A stretch of DNA of 64,000 nt, taken from positions 186,001 through 250,000 of the forward strand of contig NZ_CP085302.1 in NCBI RefSeq assembly GCF_020700235.1, given 5' to 3'. Made by a program: the position numbers and the translations under genes. The stretch comes from Haladaptatus pallidirubidus (GTDB taxonomy: Archaea; Halobacteriota; Halobacteria; Halobacteriales; Haladaptataceae). Each line of letters begins with the position of its first letter. The first letter of the stretch is position 1. A model generated the notes under the pieces. It was not told where the DNA came from. It worked only from the letters and a program-made list of their open reading frames with translations, and did no database searches. Of this stretch, positions 63,195-64,000 are shown in pieces.

Positions 63195-64000
63195 CTAAGG
63201 AAGGAGATCGAGATAGTTCGCAGCGTGTGCGAGCGCTGCGACGATGGGGATCAAGAGCGCTGTGCGGAGCGCGAATATGACGATGAGATCGCGGAATCGG
63301 ATGGGGATGTCGTTGAACATGTCCATCATCATCGGGGCTGATGCAGCGAAGAAGATTATCTGTGAGATTGCTACGATGGTGACGAAAAACCGGGCTATCG
63401 CGCTCGTCTCCGCAACAACCGCCGCCGCGGAGACCTGCTCGATGCCACTGATGAGTATTGCTGACGCGACCAGGTTCGAATTCGGAATCCCGAAGGCGGC
63501 GATGACGGGAGAAAGCGGCGCCGAAATGAGTTGAAACACGTCGGTCTGGGCGACGAGGAGGAGCGTAACGGTGCTGATCGCGACGACGGTGCCGAGGGTG
63601 ATCGCCGTAACTTTCAGTCCGTCTATCAGTCCTATTATCGCCGTCGAACCGATGCCTTCGTCCTCCGCCTCATCCAACGCCTGTCTGATGGCGAATCGGA
63701 CGTAGTCGGTCGGAGAGCCGGTGAAGGAGTCTTCCGGCGACGGTTCGACGATGTACTCATCGGGAATGTTGTTGAGTGGCGGAACGCGGACGAGGACGAT
63801 TCCGCAGAGGATCACGGCGACGGCCCACGAAAGGAGGATGAGCGGGAATATCTGGAGGAGACCGACCGTCGAGACGATGACTCCGACGAATCCGATACTC
63901 ACCGGCGCGAAGCAGGTTGCGATAATGAACACATCACGTTTGTGATAGCCGCCGCGGTGGAAGACGTTGTACGTCACGTAATAACCAACTGTGAACGCGC
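63195..64000 (-). CDS. YjiH-like (nucleoside-recognition/GATE domain) membrane protein, partial
   Basis: The C-terminal part of a polytopic membrane protein running off the right edge; the frame is open to base 64000 (reading FTVGYYVTYNVFHRGGY...). Visible segments are ATCFAPVSIGFVGVIVSTVGL, a hydrophilic loop with PPLNNIPDEYIVEP, then several helices including LVASAILISGIEQVSAAAVV. These fit the YjiH family of the nucleoside-recognition (GATE) group, thought to be transporters or channels of unknown substrate. Convergent with the E1 beta gene (32 nt gap). Confidence 0.75.
   Translation of the reverse strand, partial: AFTVGYYVTYNVFHRGGYHKRDVFIIATCFAPVSIGFVGVIVSTVGLLQIFPLILLSWAVAVILCGIVLVRVPPLNNIPDEYIVEPSPEDSFTGSPTDYVRFAIRQALDEAEDEGIGSTAIIGLIDGLKVTAITLGTVVAISTVTLLLVAQTDVFQLISAPLSPVIAAFGIPNSNLVASAILISGIEQVSAAAVVAETSAIARFFVTIVAISQIIFFAASAPMMMDMFNDIPIRFRDLIVIFALRTALLIPIVAALAHAANYLDLLP

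Noticed and set aside
1..64000. tRNA, rRNA or CRISPR arrays
   Set aside because: No cloverleaf-like or conserved rRNA segments and no regularly spaced short repeats were seen on either strand by eye; a covariance or repeat search was not possible.

Overview
The window reads as chromosomal or megaplasmid DNA from a halophilic archaeon (class Halobacteria). Most proteins are very acidic and GC-rich. Exported proteins carry twin-arginine signals with lipoboxes, promoters look archaeal (TATA boxes 22-34 nt before start codons, so many messages would be leaderless), and the regulators are of haloarchaeal types (Lrp with a TRASH zinc/copper finger, bacterio-opsin-activator-like HTH-10, IclR). No rRNA, tRNA or CRISPR array was seen. 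Family calls rest on reading motifs in the sequence; no database search was run.

Layout. (1) 1-4.45 kb is a copper/heavy-metal module: the 5' part of a CopA-type ATPase, an Lrp-TRASH regulator, a CopZ-like chaperone and a His-rich CopB-type ATPase. A 14-nt motif is shared by the copA promoter and the regulator/chaperone divergent promoter. (2) 4.5-17.5 kb is a mixed accessory zone. It holds a truncated P-type ATPase, a proline iminopeptidase, a MOSC protein, a frameshifted IS4-type transposase, small membrane and lipoprotein genes, an S2P/CBS protease and a PQQ-propeller protein. It also holds gene remnants (tyrosine recombinase, DUF1931 histone-fold protein, methyltransferase, a degenerate enolase-like piece) and members of a degenerate ~50-bp dispersed repeat. 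(3) 17.5-24.6 kb is a sugar-acid (probably hexuronate/mannonate) cluster: TRAP transporter DctPQM, two SDR oxidoreductases, D-mannonate dehydratase and an IclR regulator, with a decayed gene at each edge. (4) 24.6-31.7 kb is gene-poor: a YqaA-like membrane protein, a tandem universal-stress protein, an ATP-grasp enzyme, a frameshifted Tat-exported protein and IS debris.

(5) 31.7-63.2 kb looks like a large catabolic region for CoA-activated, probably aromatic, acids. A complete branched-chain-type ABC importer (LivFGMHJ) diverges from an operon encoding a 3-hydroxyacyl-CoA dehydrogenase/enoyl-CoA hydratase fusion, a thiolase, a DUF35 zinc-ribbon/OB protein, an AMP-forming CoA ligase and an MFS transporter. 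Two IclR regulators, a UbiA-family protein, a second AMP-forming CoA ligase and an SLC13 transporter follow. Next is an operon for a two-subunit ADP-forming acyl-CoA synthetase, a 4HBT-type thioesterase, a 56-residue zinc-finger protein and gentisate 1,2-dioxygenase. A second Liv-type importer is split around that operon, and a fumarylacetoacetate-hydrolase-family enzyme and a 2-oxoacid dehydrogenase E1 alpha/beta pair come after it.

Taken together, the inferred flow is: import, CoA activation, beta-oxidation-like side-chain shortening to an aroyl-CoA, ring hydroxylation by an enzyme not found here, thioester hydrolysis to gentisate, ring cleavage, hydrolysis of the cleavage product, and oxidation of the resulting 2-oxoacid. 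The last gene, a YjiH-like membrane protein, runs off the right edge.
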